64,000 nucleotides of DNA from Prevotella sp. GTDB lineage: Bacteria > Bacteroidota > Bacteroidia > Bacteroidales > Bacteroidaceae. Shown here piece by piece: positions 18,085 to 27,102 of this stretch (the stretch's first letter is position 1; every line of letters starts with the position of its first letter). The stretch spans positions 124,001 to 188,000 of the forward strand of contig JAFTFG010000006.1 in the NCBI GenBank assembly GCA_017449675.1, in the 5' to 3' direction. Made by a program: the position numbers and the translations under genes. The notes under the pieces are model-generated. The model ran no database searches. It was not told where the DNA came from and saw nothing but the letters and a program-made list of their open reading frames with translations.

Positions 18085-18092
18085 TACCTTTG
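18085..18092 (+). promoter_or_regulatory. -7 element for psd
   Basis: TACCTTTG matches TAnnTTTG and overlaps an upstream in-frame TTG at 18090, which therefore cannot be the translation start; the ATG at 18129 lies 36 bases downstream. No clear TTTG -33 element. Confidence 0.6.
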
Positions 18093-18128
18093 CATTTGGA
18101 ACAAAGGAAACTATCGAAGTTACTACTC

Positions 18129-18827
18129 ATGGGAGAAAGAATCCAAAAAATAAAGAAACTGAAGAAAATCAGAATACACCGTGAAGGGACTAATGAACTG
18201 ACTATCGGCATGTTGCTGCTATTAGGTATCGGTGCCCTCCTATGGTATAGGATCGACACTCCGATACCCTTCTGGGTATTCATCATTATCTTTGGCACCG
18301 TCTGGGCTTTGGCACTTAATTTCTACCGTTGCCCTATCCGTTATTTCAATGGAGATACGGAGAAACTGGTCGTCGCACCTGCCGATGGCAAGATTGTGGT
18401 CATCGAAGAGACGGAGGAGAATGAGTATTTCCATGACAAGCGACTGCTCATCAGTATTTTCATGAGCCCTCTTAACGTTCATGCCAACTGGTTTCCCGTT
18501 GATGGCAAGGTGAAGTTTGTGCATCATCAGAATGGCAACTACCATAAGGCATGGCTCCCTAAGGCGAGTGAGGAGAACGAACATGCGGATATCATGATAA
18601 CCACCCCTGACGGTGAGGATATTCTGGTGCGTCAGATTGCAGGAGCGATGGCCCGCCGTATCGTCACTTATGCCAAACCGGGTGAGGAATGCTATATCGA
18701 CGAGCACCTGGGATTCATCAAACTCGGATCGCGTGTTGATGTATACCTCCCAGTGGATGCTAAGCCCTGTGTCATTATGAACCAACCGACGACAGGAGAT
18801 CAGACTGTCATCGCAAAACTAGCATAA
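18129..18827 (+). CDS. psd: phosphatidylserine decarboxylase proenzyme
   Basis: 232 residues starting at the ATG at 18129. Converts phosphatidylserine to phosphatidylethanolamine. The chain is cleaved at the Gly-Ser of [12 protein letters not shown] near residue 200, the Ser becoming the pyruvoyl cofactor; conserved [15 protein letters not shown] and [12 protein letters not shown]-like segments are present (here [12 protein letters not shown]). The short length fits the archaeal-type/PSD-A group common in Bacteroidota. One or two N-terminal hydrophobic segments (residues 22-60) anchor it. It is directly followed by pssA, so consecutive enzymes of the pathway are co-transcribed. Confidence 0.95.
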   Translation: MGERIQKIKKLKKIRIHREGTNELTIGMLLLLGIGALLWYRIDTPIPFWVFIIIFGTVWALALNFYRCPIRYFNGDTEKLVVAPADGKIVVIEETEENEYFHDKRLLISIFMSPLNVHANWFPVDGKVKFVHHQNGNYHKAWLPKASEENEHADIMITTPDGEDILVRQIAGAMARRIVTYAKPGEECYIDEHLGFIKLGSRVDVYLPVDAKPCVIMNQPTTGDQTVIAKLA

Positions 18828-18842
18828 CTATTATTAATCATC

Positions 18843-19526
18843 ATGAAGAAACATATCCCCAATACGATTACCTGCTGCAACCTCATCTCTGGTTGTATTG
18901 CAACCTATTGGGCTTTCTGCGGAGTATGGGATGTCGCTTTACTATTCATCATCATTGGAGCCGTCTTTGACTTTTTCGACGGTATGAGTGCCCGTCTGTT
19001 GGGTGTCTCCTCCCCCATCGGAAAAGAACTTGACTCACTGGCTGATGACATCACCTTCGGCTTTGCTCCATCTGCCATTCTCTTCGACTTCCTGAAGAGT
19101 GGCATCGACTATCTCCCTTGGCACTATTTGTCATATGCAGCATTTGTGATGGCTGCTTTCTCAGCACTGCGCCTCGCCAAATTCAACCTGGACGAGCGGC
19201 AGGCGATGGGATTCATCGGACTACCAACCCCTGCTAACGCCCTCTTCTGGAGTTCACTGCTGGTAGGAGCCGGTGATTTGCTTGCGTCATCACCCTATCT
19301 GTACTATACTGTTTTTGCGGGTATTTTCATCAGTTCATACCTTCTGGTCTCTGAAATTTCGATGTTTGCCCTCAAGTTCAAGCACTGGGGATGGAAAGGT
19401 AATGAGATTAAATATCTCTTCCTGCTGACCTGCATCCCGCTACTTATCTTCTTCGGCATCAGCGGACTGGCTATTATCATTGCATGGTATATCCTCCTGT
19501 CCGCCATCACAAACAAGCGTCAATAG
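18843..19526 (+). CDS. pssA: CDP-diacylglycerol-serine O-phosphatidyltransferase
   Basis: 227 residues with several membrane helices. The CDP-alcohol phosphotransferase signature is visible as FFDGMSARLLG followed by GKELDSLADD, with the four conserved Asp residues. It makes phosphatidylserine, the substrate of the psd product encoded 15 bases upstream. Confidence 0.95.
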   Translation: MKKHIPNTITCCNLISGCIATYWAFCGVWDVALLFIIIGAVFDFFDGMSARLLGVSSPIGKELDSLADDITFGFAPSAILFDFLKSGIDYLPWHYLSYAAFVMAAFSALRLAKFNLDERQAMGFIGLPTPANALFWSSLLVGAGDLLASSPYLYYTVFAGIFISSYLLVSEISMFALKFKHWGWKGNEIKYLFLLTCIPLLIFFGISGLAIIIAWYILLSAITNKRQ

Positions 19527-19548
19527 AAACCACTAATACCCTAAAACT

Positions 19549-19932
19549 ATGAAAGAAAACATGGGACTTATCATCTTTATCTTCTTCGTGGTCGTATTTA
19601 TTCTCCTGCTTACCGGCGGACACATCATCAAATCCATTAAGAAAGCCAAGACAAAGGCAAAGAAAGCCGCAGACCGCAAAGACCAGAAATATCGGGAAGA
19701 GACAGGACGGCAGCAACGGCAATACCACTACAGCGGACGCACTACAGAACCGGCATCCGGAAGACCACGGGCCGAGGAAGAGGCAACGGTAGAGGACAAA
19801 CAGGAGGAACCCGTAGAGATTCATACGAAGACCGCCACTGGCGAGACCATTATCGACCGACGTGCAGAGCGTGAGAGTAAGAAAATCTACGAGGACACTG
19901 AAGGAGAATACGTTGAGTTCAGTGAGGAATAA
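19549..19932 (+). CDS. DUF4834-like small membrane protein
   Basis: 127 residues: one membrane helix near the N-terminus (MGLIIFIFFVVVFILLL), then a basic, Lys-rich cytoplasmic segment and an acidic Glu-rich tail. The layout and its place after pssA fit the Bacteroidota DUF4834 family, of unknown function. It converges with pyrH nine bases later. Confidence 0.6.
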   Translation: MKENMGLIIFIFFVVVFILLLTGGHIIKSIKKAKTKAKKAADRKDQKYREETGRQQRQYHYSGRTTEPASGRPRAEEEATVEDKQEEPVEIHTKTATGETIIDRRAERESKKIYEDTEGEYVEFSEE

Positions 19933-19941
19933 CCTGTTGAC

Positions 19942-20652
19942 TTAAGGGTGTACTAGCGTACCGATATCCTCCCCTGCCATCACCTTCTTCAGGTTACCTA
20001 CGATATCCATGTTGAACACATAGATAGGCAGGTTATTATCCTGACACATACAGATGGCTGTCAGGTCCATTACCTTCAGACCACGAGCAAGCACTTCCTT
20101 GTAAGTAATCTCATTAAACTTCGTTGCCGTAGGATCCTTTTCCGGGTCTGCGGTATAGACACCATCCACACGGGTTCCCTTCAGCATCACGTCAGCCTCA
20201 ATCTCGACACCACGCAGACTACTACCCGTATCGGTCGTGAAATAAGGACTGCCGGTACCAGCGGAGAAGATGCAGACATATCCCTGCTCCATCGCCTCAA
20301 TAGCCTTCCACTTGTTATAGAACTCACCGATAGGTTCCATACGGATAGCCGTCATGACCTTATTCTTGACACCTATTGCCCCTAAGGCTGAACTCAGGGC
20401 CAGTGAATTGATAACAGTAGCACACATACCCATCTGGTCGCCCTTTACACGGTCAAATCCTTTCTGCGAGCCACTCAGTCCGCGGAAGATATTACCACCA
20501 CCGATGACAATACCGATCTGTACTCCCATCTCGCTCACCTCTTTGATCTGACGAGCATAATCACTCAAACGTTCCGGATCGATACCGTAACCTTGTTTTC
20601 CCATCAAACTCTCTCCTGAGAGTTTCAACAAAATCCTCTTAAATCTTGCCAT
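19942..20652 (-). CDS. pyrH: UMP kinase
   Basis: 236 residues. Phosphorylates UMP to UDP. The N-terminal KRILLKLSGESL, the IGGGNIFRG loop, and the GTGSPYFTTDT and VDGVYTADPEKDPTA segments are typical of the bacterial PyrH amino-acid-kinase fold. Length normal. Confidence 0.97.
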   Translation of the reverse strand: MARFKRILLKLSGESLMGKQGYGIDPERLSDYARQIKEVSEMGVQIGIVIGGGNIFRGLSGSQKGFDRVKGDQMGMCATVINSLALSSALGAIGVKNKVMTAIRMEPIGEFYNKWKAIEAMEQGYVCIFSAGTGSPYFTTDTGSSLRGVEIEADVMLKGTRVDGVYTADPEKDPTATKFNEITYKEVLARGLKVMDLTAICMCQDNNLPIYVFNMDIVGNLKKVMAGEDIGTLVHP

Positions 20653-20685
20653 AATCTTTCGTTATTTATTGTCAATATTTCGATA

Positions 20686-21387
20686 TTAGGTTATAAACTG
20701 AACTTCCTTAAACGCATAACGGCATGGCTGCCCGTCCTCTTTGACCAGCAACAGATGACCGTCCTCCTCCACATCCTTGAACATAGCCATGAAAGCACCG
20801 TTCTGATCACAATAAGGATGATAGCCCTTACGACGATAAAGCCTGCTCACATACTGTGCCTTAACATCCCTGCCGATATACTCGGAGAATCTGCGTAACA
20901 CACTGTGCAACAACAACTCCCTGTCTGTCTCATAACCGTGAATCTGCCAGAGAGAGACAGGATTAGGGGCATCACTATGAAATTGGCGCTGGTTCACATT
21001 GATACCCACCCCGATGATGGAGTCCCTGATATACTGTCCGGCTATGCGGTGCTCAATAAGGATGCCACATATCTTGGCATCTCGCCAATAGATGTCATTG
21101 GGCCACTTAATACTCACATCCCCGATCTGCTCTTCCAGAGCATCCGCAATAGCAAGTGAGACAGCCATCGAGATAGAGAACTGTCGATGAGCAGGAATCC
21201 CATGAGGATGGCAGAGAATGGAAAACAACAGATTCATACCCTTTTCTGACTCCCAGGAGTTAGAGCCTTGCCCCTTCCCTGCCGACTGATAGTCAGCCCA
21301 GACGACCATATCCTCCGTACCACGATGCTCACGAAGCCAATGATTCGTGGAGTCCGTCTCATCGATATGTATGATTTTCCAATCCAT
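20686..21387 (-). CDS. birA: biotin-acetyl-CoA-carboxylase ligase
   Basis: 233 residues from the ATG at 21387. It lacks the N-terminal DNA-binding domain of E. coli BirA, so it is a plain ligase. DETDSTNHWL, GKGQGSNSWES and SIKWPNDIYW are the biotin/ATP motifs. Note GQGSNSW, where many homologs have GRGRxxxxW. A longer in-frame extension upstream overlaps tadA and is rejected, because the -7 box TATCTTTG lies four bases before this ATG. It probably starts on a leaderless transcript. Confidence 0.92.
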   Translation of the reverse strand: MDWKIIHIDETDSTNHWLREHRGTEDMVVWADYQSAGKGQGSNSWESEKGMNLLFSILCHPHGIPAHRQFSISMAVSLAIADALEEQIGDVSIKWPNDIYWRDAKICGILIEHRIAGQYIRDSIIGVGINVNQRQFHSDAPNPVSLWQIHGYETDRELLLHSVLRRFSEYIGRDVKAQYVSRLYRRKGYHPYCDQNGAFMAMFKDVEEDGHLLLVKEDGQPCRYAFKEVQFIT

Positions 21388-21427
21388 GCTGCAAAGATAC
21401 GAAAATAATTTGTATCTTTGCAGCATG
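21385..21427. promoter_or_regulatory. perfect palindrome carrying divergent birA and tadA promoters and both start codons
   Basis: CATGCTGCAAAGATAC (21385-21400) is the exact reverse complement of 21412-21427, with an 11-base spacer. Each arm holds a -7 box TATCTTTG, then CAGC, then ATG. With transcription expected a few bases after the box, both mRNAs should have essentially no leader. Confidence 0.8.
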
Positions 21428-21877
21428 ACAGCAGAAGAACAACAAAAAAAAGATGAACAGTATATGCGCAAGGCCTTGGCAGAAGCGCAACAGGCACTGG
21501 AAGAAGGAGAGATACCCATCGGTGCCGTCGTGGTATGCCAAGACCATGTCATTGCCAGGGCTCATAACCTGACGGAGGCCCTTCATGACGTGACAGCACA
21601 TGCTGAGATGCAGGCTATCACGGCTGCCGCTAATGAGTTGGGAGGGAAATACCTGAATGAATGTACCCTTTATGTCACGATAGAGCCTTGTACCATGTGC
21701 GCCGGAGCCTTGGGCTGGTCACAGATTTCCCGTATCGTCTACGGTGCGACAGATGAGAAAAGGGGATTTCATGAATATGCGCCACATGCTCTTCATCCCA
21801 AAACAACAATTACTGCCGGCATCTTAGAAGAAGAATGCCGACAGTTCATGCAAGATTTTTTCCGTCAGAAAAGATAA
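21425..21877 (+). CDS. tadA: tRNA-specific adenosine deaminase
   Basis: 150 residues from the ATG at 21425. Deaminates A34 of tRNA-Arg(ACG) to inosine. HAEM supplies the zinc His and catalytic Glu, PCTMCAGA the zinc Cys pair. It could alternatively be a related nucleoside deaminase, but overall length and the ARAHNL segment favour TadA. The next gene converges with a four-base gap. Confidence 0.93.
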   Translation: MTAEEQQKKDEQYMRKALAEAQQALEEGEIPIGAVVVCQDHVIARAHNLTEALHDVTAHAEMQAITAAANELGGKYLNECTLYVTIEPCTMCAGALGWSQISRIVYGATDEKRGFHEYAPHALHPKTTITAGILEEECRQFMQDFFRQKR

Positions 21878-21881
21878 ACCG

Positions 21882-22232
21882 TCAGATAAACTTAGCGATT
21901 GTCTCCAGACACTTATGACTACTAACAGGTTTCGACAGGAAATCATTACAGCCAGCCTTGACTGCTTCCTCCTTATCGGTATCGAAAGCATTAGCCGTTA
22001 AGGCAATAATGGGTAGGTCCGTAGTTTTCTCCCTGATTCTGCGAGTTGCCTCCAAACCATCCAGTACAGGCATCTTCAAATCCATAAGCACCAAATCAGG
22101 TGTCTCTGTCTCTACCATATCTACGACCTCCTGACCATTACGAGCACGCACGTACTCGTAATGGTTCTTCAGGAGATAGGTCATCAGTATGTAATTACTG
22201 TCATTATCTTCGGCGATTAATATCTTCTTCAT
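21882..22232 (-). CDS. stand-alone response regulator receiver protein
   Basis: A 116-residue receiver domain only: acidic pair AEDND, phospho-acceptor Asp in LVLMDLKMP, conserved Thr/Ala in IALTANAF and Lys in FLSKPVS. No output domain. It begins two bases after the transporter stop on the same strand and is probably co-transcribed with it. The resemblance is to the receiver of hybrid kinases; its partner is not in the window. Confidence 0.9.
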   Translation of the reverse strand: MKKILIAEDNDSNYILMTYLLKNHYEYVRARNGQEVVDMVETETPDLVLMDLKMPVLDGLEATRRIREKTTDLPIIALTANAFDTDKEEAVKAGCNDFLSKPVSSHKCLETIAKFI

Positions 22233-22233
22233 C

Positions 22234-23703
22234 TCAACGGTCTTTTTTCCATAGTTTAGTCATATCCTCCAGTGTCTTGCCTTTGGTCTCAGGAACCAGT
22301 TTCCATACGAACAATGCAGCAATAACACATATCACACCATAGAGACCGTATGTAAACCAATGACCAAAGTCATCACCCTCGGTCAGATGCATATTGAACA
22401 TCGGTACGAACGAAGAAGAGACGATAAAGTTAGATATCCACTGGAAGGCGACGGCAATAGCGACGGCAGCACCACGAATTGTATTGGGGAAAATCTCTGC
22501 GATGAGTACCCAGCAGATGGGCCCCCATGAGAACATGAAGGACGCTGAGTAGATCAGCAGAGAGGCTGCTGTAATCAGTTCCATACCGGCATGTCCGAAG
22601 GTCAGGGCTACGCCAAAGGCACCCAGAGCCATTCCCAGCGAGCCCCATATCAGCAGTGGCTTGCGTCCCCATTTCTCTACAGTGAAGACAGCCACCAGTG
22701 TGAATGAGATATTGATGATACCCATGAAGACGGTTAATATCATCGGATTATCCATACCCATATCACCAAAGATACGAGGAGCATAGTAGAGTACGGCATT
22801 GATACCCACAGCCTGCTGGAAGACGCTGAGCATGATACCTATGAAGATACACATCGCACCGTAGGTCATCAGTTTCTCCGTCTTCACAACCATCGTCTCC
22901 TTGATATCCTTGAGGATCTGCTCTGCCTTAGAAGAGCCGTTGATCTTCGACAGGATACCTAATGCCTTCTCGTCCTTACCAATGCTTACAAGATAACGTG
23001 GAGTCTCCGGCACGAAGCAGATGAGCAGGGCAAAGAGTCCTGCAGGTACTGCCTCCGATCCGAACATATAACGCCAACCGGTAGTCACCGTCCACTGGGC
23101 TGCGGGATTGATTGCGGCAATGCCCTTACCCATCTCCTCTACAAGCGGCTGGATATGGTCACCCAGTATGAAGAAGTTGACGAAGTATACCACCAACTGA
23201 CCGAAGATTATCGCAAACTGGTTCCAACTGACGAGCATACCACGGATATTAGAAGGAGCCACCTCACCGATATACATCGGACATATAGCAGAGGCCAGAC
23301 CGACACCGACACCACCGATGACACGATAGATATTAAACATGATGAGCAGGGAATAAGTGGGCTGACCATACTCAAAAAACATAAACTCGGGATCCATCGA
23401 GCCAAGGGCTGAGATAAAGAACAGGATACCGGCAATGATAAGGGATTTCTTACGACCCAGATTGGTAGCCAGCATACCGGAAATCGCTGATCCGATAATA
23501 CATCCGATAAGGGCTGAGGCAGACGTAAACCCATGCCATCCGTCTGTATAGGCGAAATCTTTGGCTTCCATAAAGAAAGCCTGCAGACCCTTCTCAGCAC
23601 CTGAGATAACAGCGGTATCGTAACCAAAAAGCAGGCCTCCTAGTACGGCGACCATGACAATAGAAATAAGGTAGGCTTTGCTACCGGCTTGTGATTGTTC
23701 CAT
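22234..23703 (-). CDS. MFS sugar porter (XylE-like sugar:proton symporter)
   Basis: 489 residues with about twelve membrane helices. Sugar-porter signatures are present: GYDTAVISGA in helix 1, GRKKS after helix 2, PETPRYL, GRKPLLIWG and the C-terminal PETKGKTLEDM. I chose the ATG at 23703 because the longer frame begins on the -7 element. The substrate cannot be fixed from sequence; xylose, glucose or arabinose are likely. Confidence 0.88.
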   Translation of the reverse strand: MEQSQAGSKAYLISIVMVAVLGGLLFGYDTAVISGAEKGLQAFFMEAKDFAYTDGWHGFTSASALIGCIIGSAISGMLATNLGRKKSLIIAGILFFISALGSMDPEFMFFEYGQPTYSLLIMFNIYRVIGGVGVGLASAICPMYIGEVAPSNIRGMLVSWNQFAIIFGQLVVYFVNFFILGDHIQPLVEEMGKGIAAINPAAQWTVTTGWRYMFGSEAVPAGLFALLICFVPETPRYLVSIGKDEKALGILSKINGSSKAEQILKDIKETMVVKTEKLMTYGAMCIFIGIMLSVFQQAVGINAVLYYAPRIFGDMGMDNPMILTVFMGIINISFTLVAVFTVEKWGRKPLLIWGSLGMALGAFGVALTFGHAGMELITAASLLIYSASFMFSWGPICWVLIAEIFPNTIRGAAVAIAVAFQWISNFIVSSSFVPMFNMHLTEGDDFGHWFTYGLYGVICVIAALFVWKLVPETKGKTLEDMTKLWKKDR

Positions 23704-23745
23704 GTTTTTATAAAGGGTTATGTTACTATTTTTCTTAATTAAATA

Positions 23746-23753
23746 CAAAAGTA
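23746..23753 (-). promoter_or_regulatory. -7 element for the sugar porter gene
   Basis: On the minus strand TACTTTTG, 42 bases upstream of the ATG. No convincing -33 match. Confidence 0.55.
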
Positions 23754-23796
23754 ATGCTTTTTTGGCAAATTCCTTGCTAATCTGCTACTTTTTAAC

Positions 23797-23804
23797 TAAT
23801 TTTG
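23797..23804 (+). promoter_or_regulatory. -7 element for metF
   Basis: TAATTTTG, preceded 20 bases earlier by CTTG as a partial -33. The metF ATG at 23832 lies 27 bases downstream, which rejects the upstream in-frame start at 23802. Confidence 0.6.
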
Positions 23805-23831
23805 TCGGAAGATATTTGTATTTATGCGATA

Positions 23832-24788
23832 ATGACTGTAGCAGATTATATTAAACAAGATACCGGTGAGCGACGCTTTTCCTTCGAGGTGCTACCCCCG
23901 CTGAAAGGAAACGGAACGGAGGCTCTGTTTCAGACCATTGATAAACTGGTGGCGTTCAACCCTGCGTTTATCAATATCACGACCCACCACTCGGAGTATG
24001 TCTACAAAGAGTTGGAGAACGGACAGTTTGAGCGGCTGCGCATCCGCCGCCGCCCCGGAACGATAGCCATTGCCGCTGCCATCCAGCAGCGCTATCACAT
24101 ACCTGTTGAGCCCCATATCATCTGTAGCGGGACGACCATTGAGCAGATTGAGTATGAGTTGCTAGACCTCCAGTTCCTGGGTATCCGCAACCTGATGCTG
24201 TTACGCGGTGACAAAGCCAAGGAAGACAGTCGCTTTACCCCCACCCCGGGAGGACACGCCCATACCACAGACCTCATCAAACAGGTCGTACGCTTCAATG
24301 AAGGCTTCTTCGCCGACGGCACGCCCATCAAGCACCCGGGGACAAAGTTCGACTTCGGGGTAGCCTGTTATCCAGAAAAACATGAGGAGGCACCTAATCT
24401 GGAACGAGATATGGAGTATCTGAAACAAAAACAGGACCTGGGAGCACAGTATGCTGTGACCCAGTTATTCTACGATAATGAGAAATTCTTCTCCTTCGTG
24501 GAGCAGGCACGGCGGATGGGTATCACCATCCCCATCATACCGGGTATCAAGCCTATGGCCAAACTAAGCCAGTTGACGGTGGTGCCCAAGACATTCCATT
24601 GTGACATCCCAGAGCCACTGGCCAAGGAGATAGCCAGATGCACGACAGATGAAGAGGCTCGGCAACTAGGTATTGAATGGACGACACAACAATGCCGCGA
24701 ACTCTATGAGCACGGTGTCAAGAACATCCATTTCTATACGGTATCTGCCGTCGATTCCGTCGTAGAGATTGCCAAACGATTACTTTAA
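23832..24788 (+). CDS. metF: methylenetetrahydrofolate reductase
   Basis: 318 residues. Reduces 5,10-methylene-THF to 5-methyl-THF for methionine synthesis. FSFEVLPP near the N-terminus holds the catalytic Glu, NITTHHSEY and LRGDKAKED are family motifs, and YAVTQLFYDNEKF and IPIIPGIKPM follow at the expected positions. Somewhat longer than the E. coli enzyme (296), as usual in Bacteroidota. Confidence 0.95.
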   Translation: MTVADYIKQDTGERRFSFEVLPPLKGNGTEALFQTIDKLVAFNPAFINITTHHSEYVYKELENGQFERLRIRRRPGTIAIAAAIQQRYHIPVEPHIICSGTTIEQIEYELLDLQFLGIRNLMLLRGDKAKEDSRFTPTPGGHAHTTDLIKQVVRFNEGFFADGTPIKHPGTKFDFGVACYPEKHEEAPNLERDMEYLKQKQDLGAQYAVTQLFYDNEKFFSFVEQARRMGITIPIIPGIKPMAKLSQLTVVPKTFHCDIPEPLAKEIARCTTDEEARQLGIEWTTQQCRELYEHGVKNIHFYTVSAVDSVVEIAKRLL

Positions 24789-24799
24789 CCGATCGCCAC

Positions 24800-24829
24800 G
24801 ACGGGAACTATAGTCACTATAAAAACGAT
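24800..24829. repeat. short ACTATA repeats in the metF-holB spacer
   Basis: GGAACTATAGTCACTATAAAAA in a 48-base spacer; a related, longer run occupies the next spacer at 25943-25977. Confidence 0.45.
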
Positions 24830-24836
24830 AACGAAG

Positions 24837-25943
24837 ATGTTCGACCAAGTCATAGGACAACAGGAAGCACAAGACAGACTACTGCAACTAGAACAGGAGC
24901 AGCGGTTACCACATGCACTGATGCTCTGTGGCCCTATGGGCTGTGGTAAGATGGCATTGGCGATGGCTTTTGCCAGACACCTGTTAGGTCGTACGACCAA
25001 TGACGAGGCGATGCTGGCCAGATGGGAGCATCCGGATCTGCATTTCACCTATCCGACCATCAAACTCCCGTCCATGAGTGCCGATCATAAACCCGTGTCT
25101 GATGATTTCGCACGAGAGTGGCACGAACTGGTCATGGCAGGTCCTTATTTCACCATGACCGAATGGTTGGAGGTCATGGGAGGAGAGAATCAGCAAGCCA
25201 TCATTACGGCAGGTGAGAGTGATGCCCTTATTCGCAAACTGTCACTGAAGTCGAGCCAGGGTGGCTATAAGATCAGTCTCATCTGGCTACCTGAGCGCAT
25301 GAACATCGAATGCGCCAATAAGATACTGAAACTATTAGAGGAGCCGCCACAGCAGACCCTCTTCCTGCTCGTATGCGAAGAGCCGGAGCGCCTTCTGGAA
25401 ACCATCCGCAGCCGTGTACAGCGTATTGACATTAAACGGATAGCGGAAGAAGACATTCTCCAGGCACTCATCAGTAGAAGAGGAATCAACGAGGATAATG
25501 CCCGACGCATCGCACGGATGGCCAACGGCAGTTGGTTGAAAGCCCTGGAAATGCTGAATGCCGACTCTGAGAACGAACTCTTTCTCGATATGTTCCAAAC
25601 CCTGATGCGACTGGCTTATCAGCGTAAGGTCAAGGACTTAAAGGCATGGAGCGAGCGCATGGCAGCGATGGGACGAGAGAGACAAAAGCGCTTTCTGGAG
25701 TATTTCCTACGCCTTATTCGTGAGAACTTCATCTATAACTTCCAAGAGCAAGAACTCTGTTATATGACGCAACGGGAAGAAGACTTCGCCAAGAACTTTG
25801 CCCGTTTTGTCAATGAGAAGAATATCATCCCCATCAGCGAACTGGTCAATCTCGCCATCAGGGATATCGGACAAAATGCCAATGCCAAGATTGTGTTCTT
25901 CGACATGGCCTTGCAAATGATTGTACTATTAATAAACAAATAA
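24837..25943 (+). CDS. holB: DNA polymerase III subunit delta'
   Basis: 368 residues. Clamp-loader stator subunit. An AAA+ P-loop-like GPMGCGKMAL lies near residue 30, a variant lacking the usual Ser/Thr after Lys, in keeping with a subunit that need not hydrolyse ATP. LLEEPPQQTLFLLVCEEPERLLETIRSR is reflected by the motifs KLLEEPP and TIRSRVQ (sensor 1 region and SRC-like motif). It precedes the ricT-like gene, the order seen in many bacteria for holB and ricT. Confidence 0.92.
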   Translation: MFDQVIGQQEAQDRLLQLEQEQRLPHALMLCGPMGCGKMALAMAFARHLLGRTTNDEAMLARWEHPDLHFTYPTIKLPSMSADHKPVSDDFAREWHELVMAGPYFTMTEWLEVMGGENQQAIITAGESDALIRKLSLKSSQGGYKISLIWLPERMNIECANKILKLLEEPPQQTLFLLVCEEPERLLETIRSRVQRIDIKRIAEEDILQALISRRGINEDNARRIARMANGSWLKALEMLNADSENELFLDMFQTLMRLAYQRKVKDLKAWSERMAAMGRERQKRFLEYFLRLIRENFIYNFQEQELCYMTQREEDFAKNFARFVNEKNIIPISELVNLAIRDIGQNANAKIVFFDMALQMIVLLINK

Positions 25944-25977
25944 CTATAGGTACTATGATACTATAGGAACTATAAAA
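25943..25977. repeat. degenerate ACTATAGG tandem repeat in the holB-ricT spacer
   Basis: Four near-tandem copies: ACTATAGGT, ACTATGAT, ACTATAGGA, ACTATAAAA. Same word as in the metF-holB spacer. Confidence 0.5.
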
Positions 25978-25986
25978 AGACAGAAT

Positions 25987-27102
25987 ATGGAGAAAAAAGA
26001 CCTAGAGATAAAAATCGGATGTGACCGCGGCCTCTGCCATCGTGCGGTAGGCCGACAGGACAAACAACTGAACACCTACGACTGGTTGGCCGACGTGCCT
26101 GGCAATACAGACACGACCGACTTGGTGGAGGTACAGTTCAAGCACACCCGGAAGGGTTACTATCATAATGTCAACAACCTGGACTTGAAGAAAGGTGACA
26201 TCGTCGCCGTAGAAGCAAACCCCGGTCATGACATCGGTGTCGTCACCCTGACCGGTCGTCTGGTGAAACTGCAGATCAAGAAAGCCAACCTCAAGAGTGC
26301 TGATGATATCAAACGTATCTATCGTATTGCACGCCCTATCGACATGGAGAAATACCATGAGGCGAAACGCCGTGAGCACAACACGATGATAGAGAGTCGA
26401 CAGATCGCCAAGGGACTGGGTCTGAAGATGAAAATCGGGGATGTGGAATATCAGGGAGACGGTAATAAGGCTATCTTCTATTATATTGCCGATGAGCGTG
26501 TCGACTTCCGCCAGTTGATCAAAGACCTGGCCGCTACCTTCCACGTCCGTATTGAGATGAAACAAATCGGTGCCCGTCAGGAAGCCGGTCGTATCGGAGG
26601 TACCGGTCCCTGCGGACGTGAGTTATGCTGTGCCACCTGGATGAAGAACTTCATCAGTGTGGGTACCAGTGCTGCCCGTTTCCAGGACATCTCTCTCAAC
26701 CCCCAGAAACTGGCCGGTATGTGTGCCAAGTTAAAGTGCTGTCTGAACTATGAGGTCGACGACTATGTGGAAGCAGGACGTAAACTACCTCCCAAGGAGG
26801 TCATCTTACAGACACAGGATGCGGATTACCACTTCTTTAAGTCAGACATTCTCGCAGGACTGGTCTCTTACTCTACCGACAAGAACATCGCCGCCAATCT
26901 GGAGACCATCACTGCGGAGCGTGCCAAACAGATTATCGAGATGAACCGCAAGGGAGAGAAACCCTTGTCGCTACAAGAAGACGGAAAGAAACAGGAGCCC
27001 AAGCGTCCCCTTGACCTGGCCACCCAGGAGAATATCAACCGTTTCGATAAAGCCAAGAAGAAAAAGAAGAAGCATAAGAGACCCAAGGATGCAAAAGCGT
27101 AG
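25987..27102 (+). CDS. PSP1-domain protein (RicT/YaaT-like)
   Basis: 371 residues. The PSP1 C-terminal domain spans about residues 35-270, with CGRELCCATW and MCAKLKCCLNYE, the Cys clusters that bind an iron-sulfur centre in the Bacillus RicT complex. An extra CDRGLCHRA lies at the N-terminus, and a Lys-rich tail (KKKKKKHKRPK) at the C-terminus. In Bacillus the complex affects RNase Y processing; the Bacteroidota role is unknown. Its position after holB supports the assignment. Confidence 0.85.
   Translation: MEKKDLEIKIGCDRGLCHRAVGRQDKQLNTYDWLADVPGNTDTTDLVEVQFKHTRKGYYHNVNNLDLKKGDIVAVEANPGHDIGVVTLTGRLVKLQIKKANLKSADDIKRIYRIARPIDMEKYHEAKRREHNTMIESRQIAKGLGLKMKIGDVEYQGDGNKAIFYYIADERVDFRQLIKDLAATFHVRIEMKQIGARQEAGRIGGTGPCGRELCCATWMKNFISVGTSAARFQDISLNPQKLAGMCAKLKCCLNYEVDDYVEAGRKLPPKEVILQTQDADYHFFKSDILAGLVSYSTDKNIAANLETITAERAKQIIEMNRKGEKPLSLQEDGKKQEPKRPLDLATQENINRFDKAKKKKKKHKRPKDAKA

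Noticed and set aside
21387-21552. N-terminal extension of BirA as a DNA-binding domain
   Set aside because: The extension is antisense to tadA, Cys/Ser-rich without a helix-turn-helix, and lies upstream of the birA promoter.
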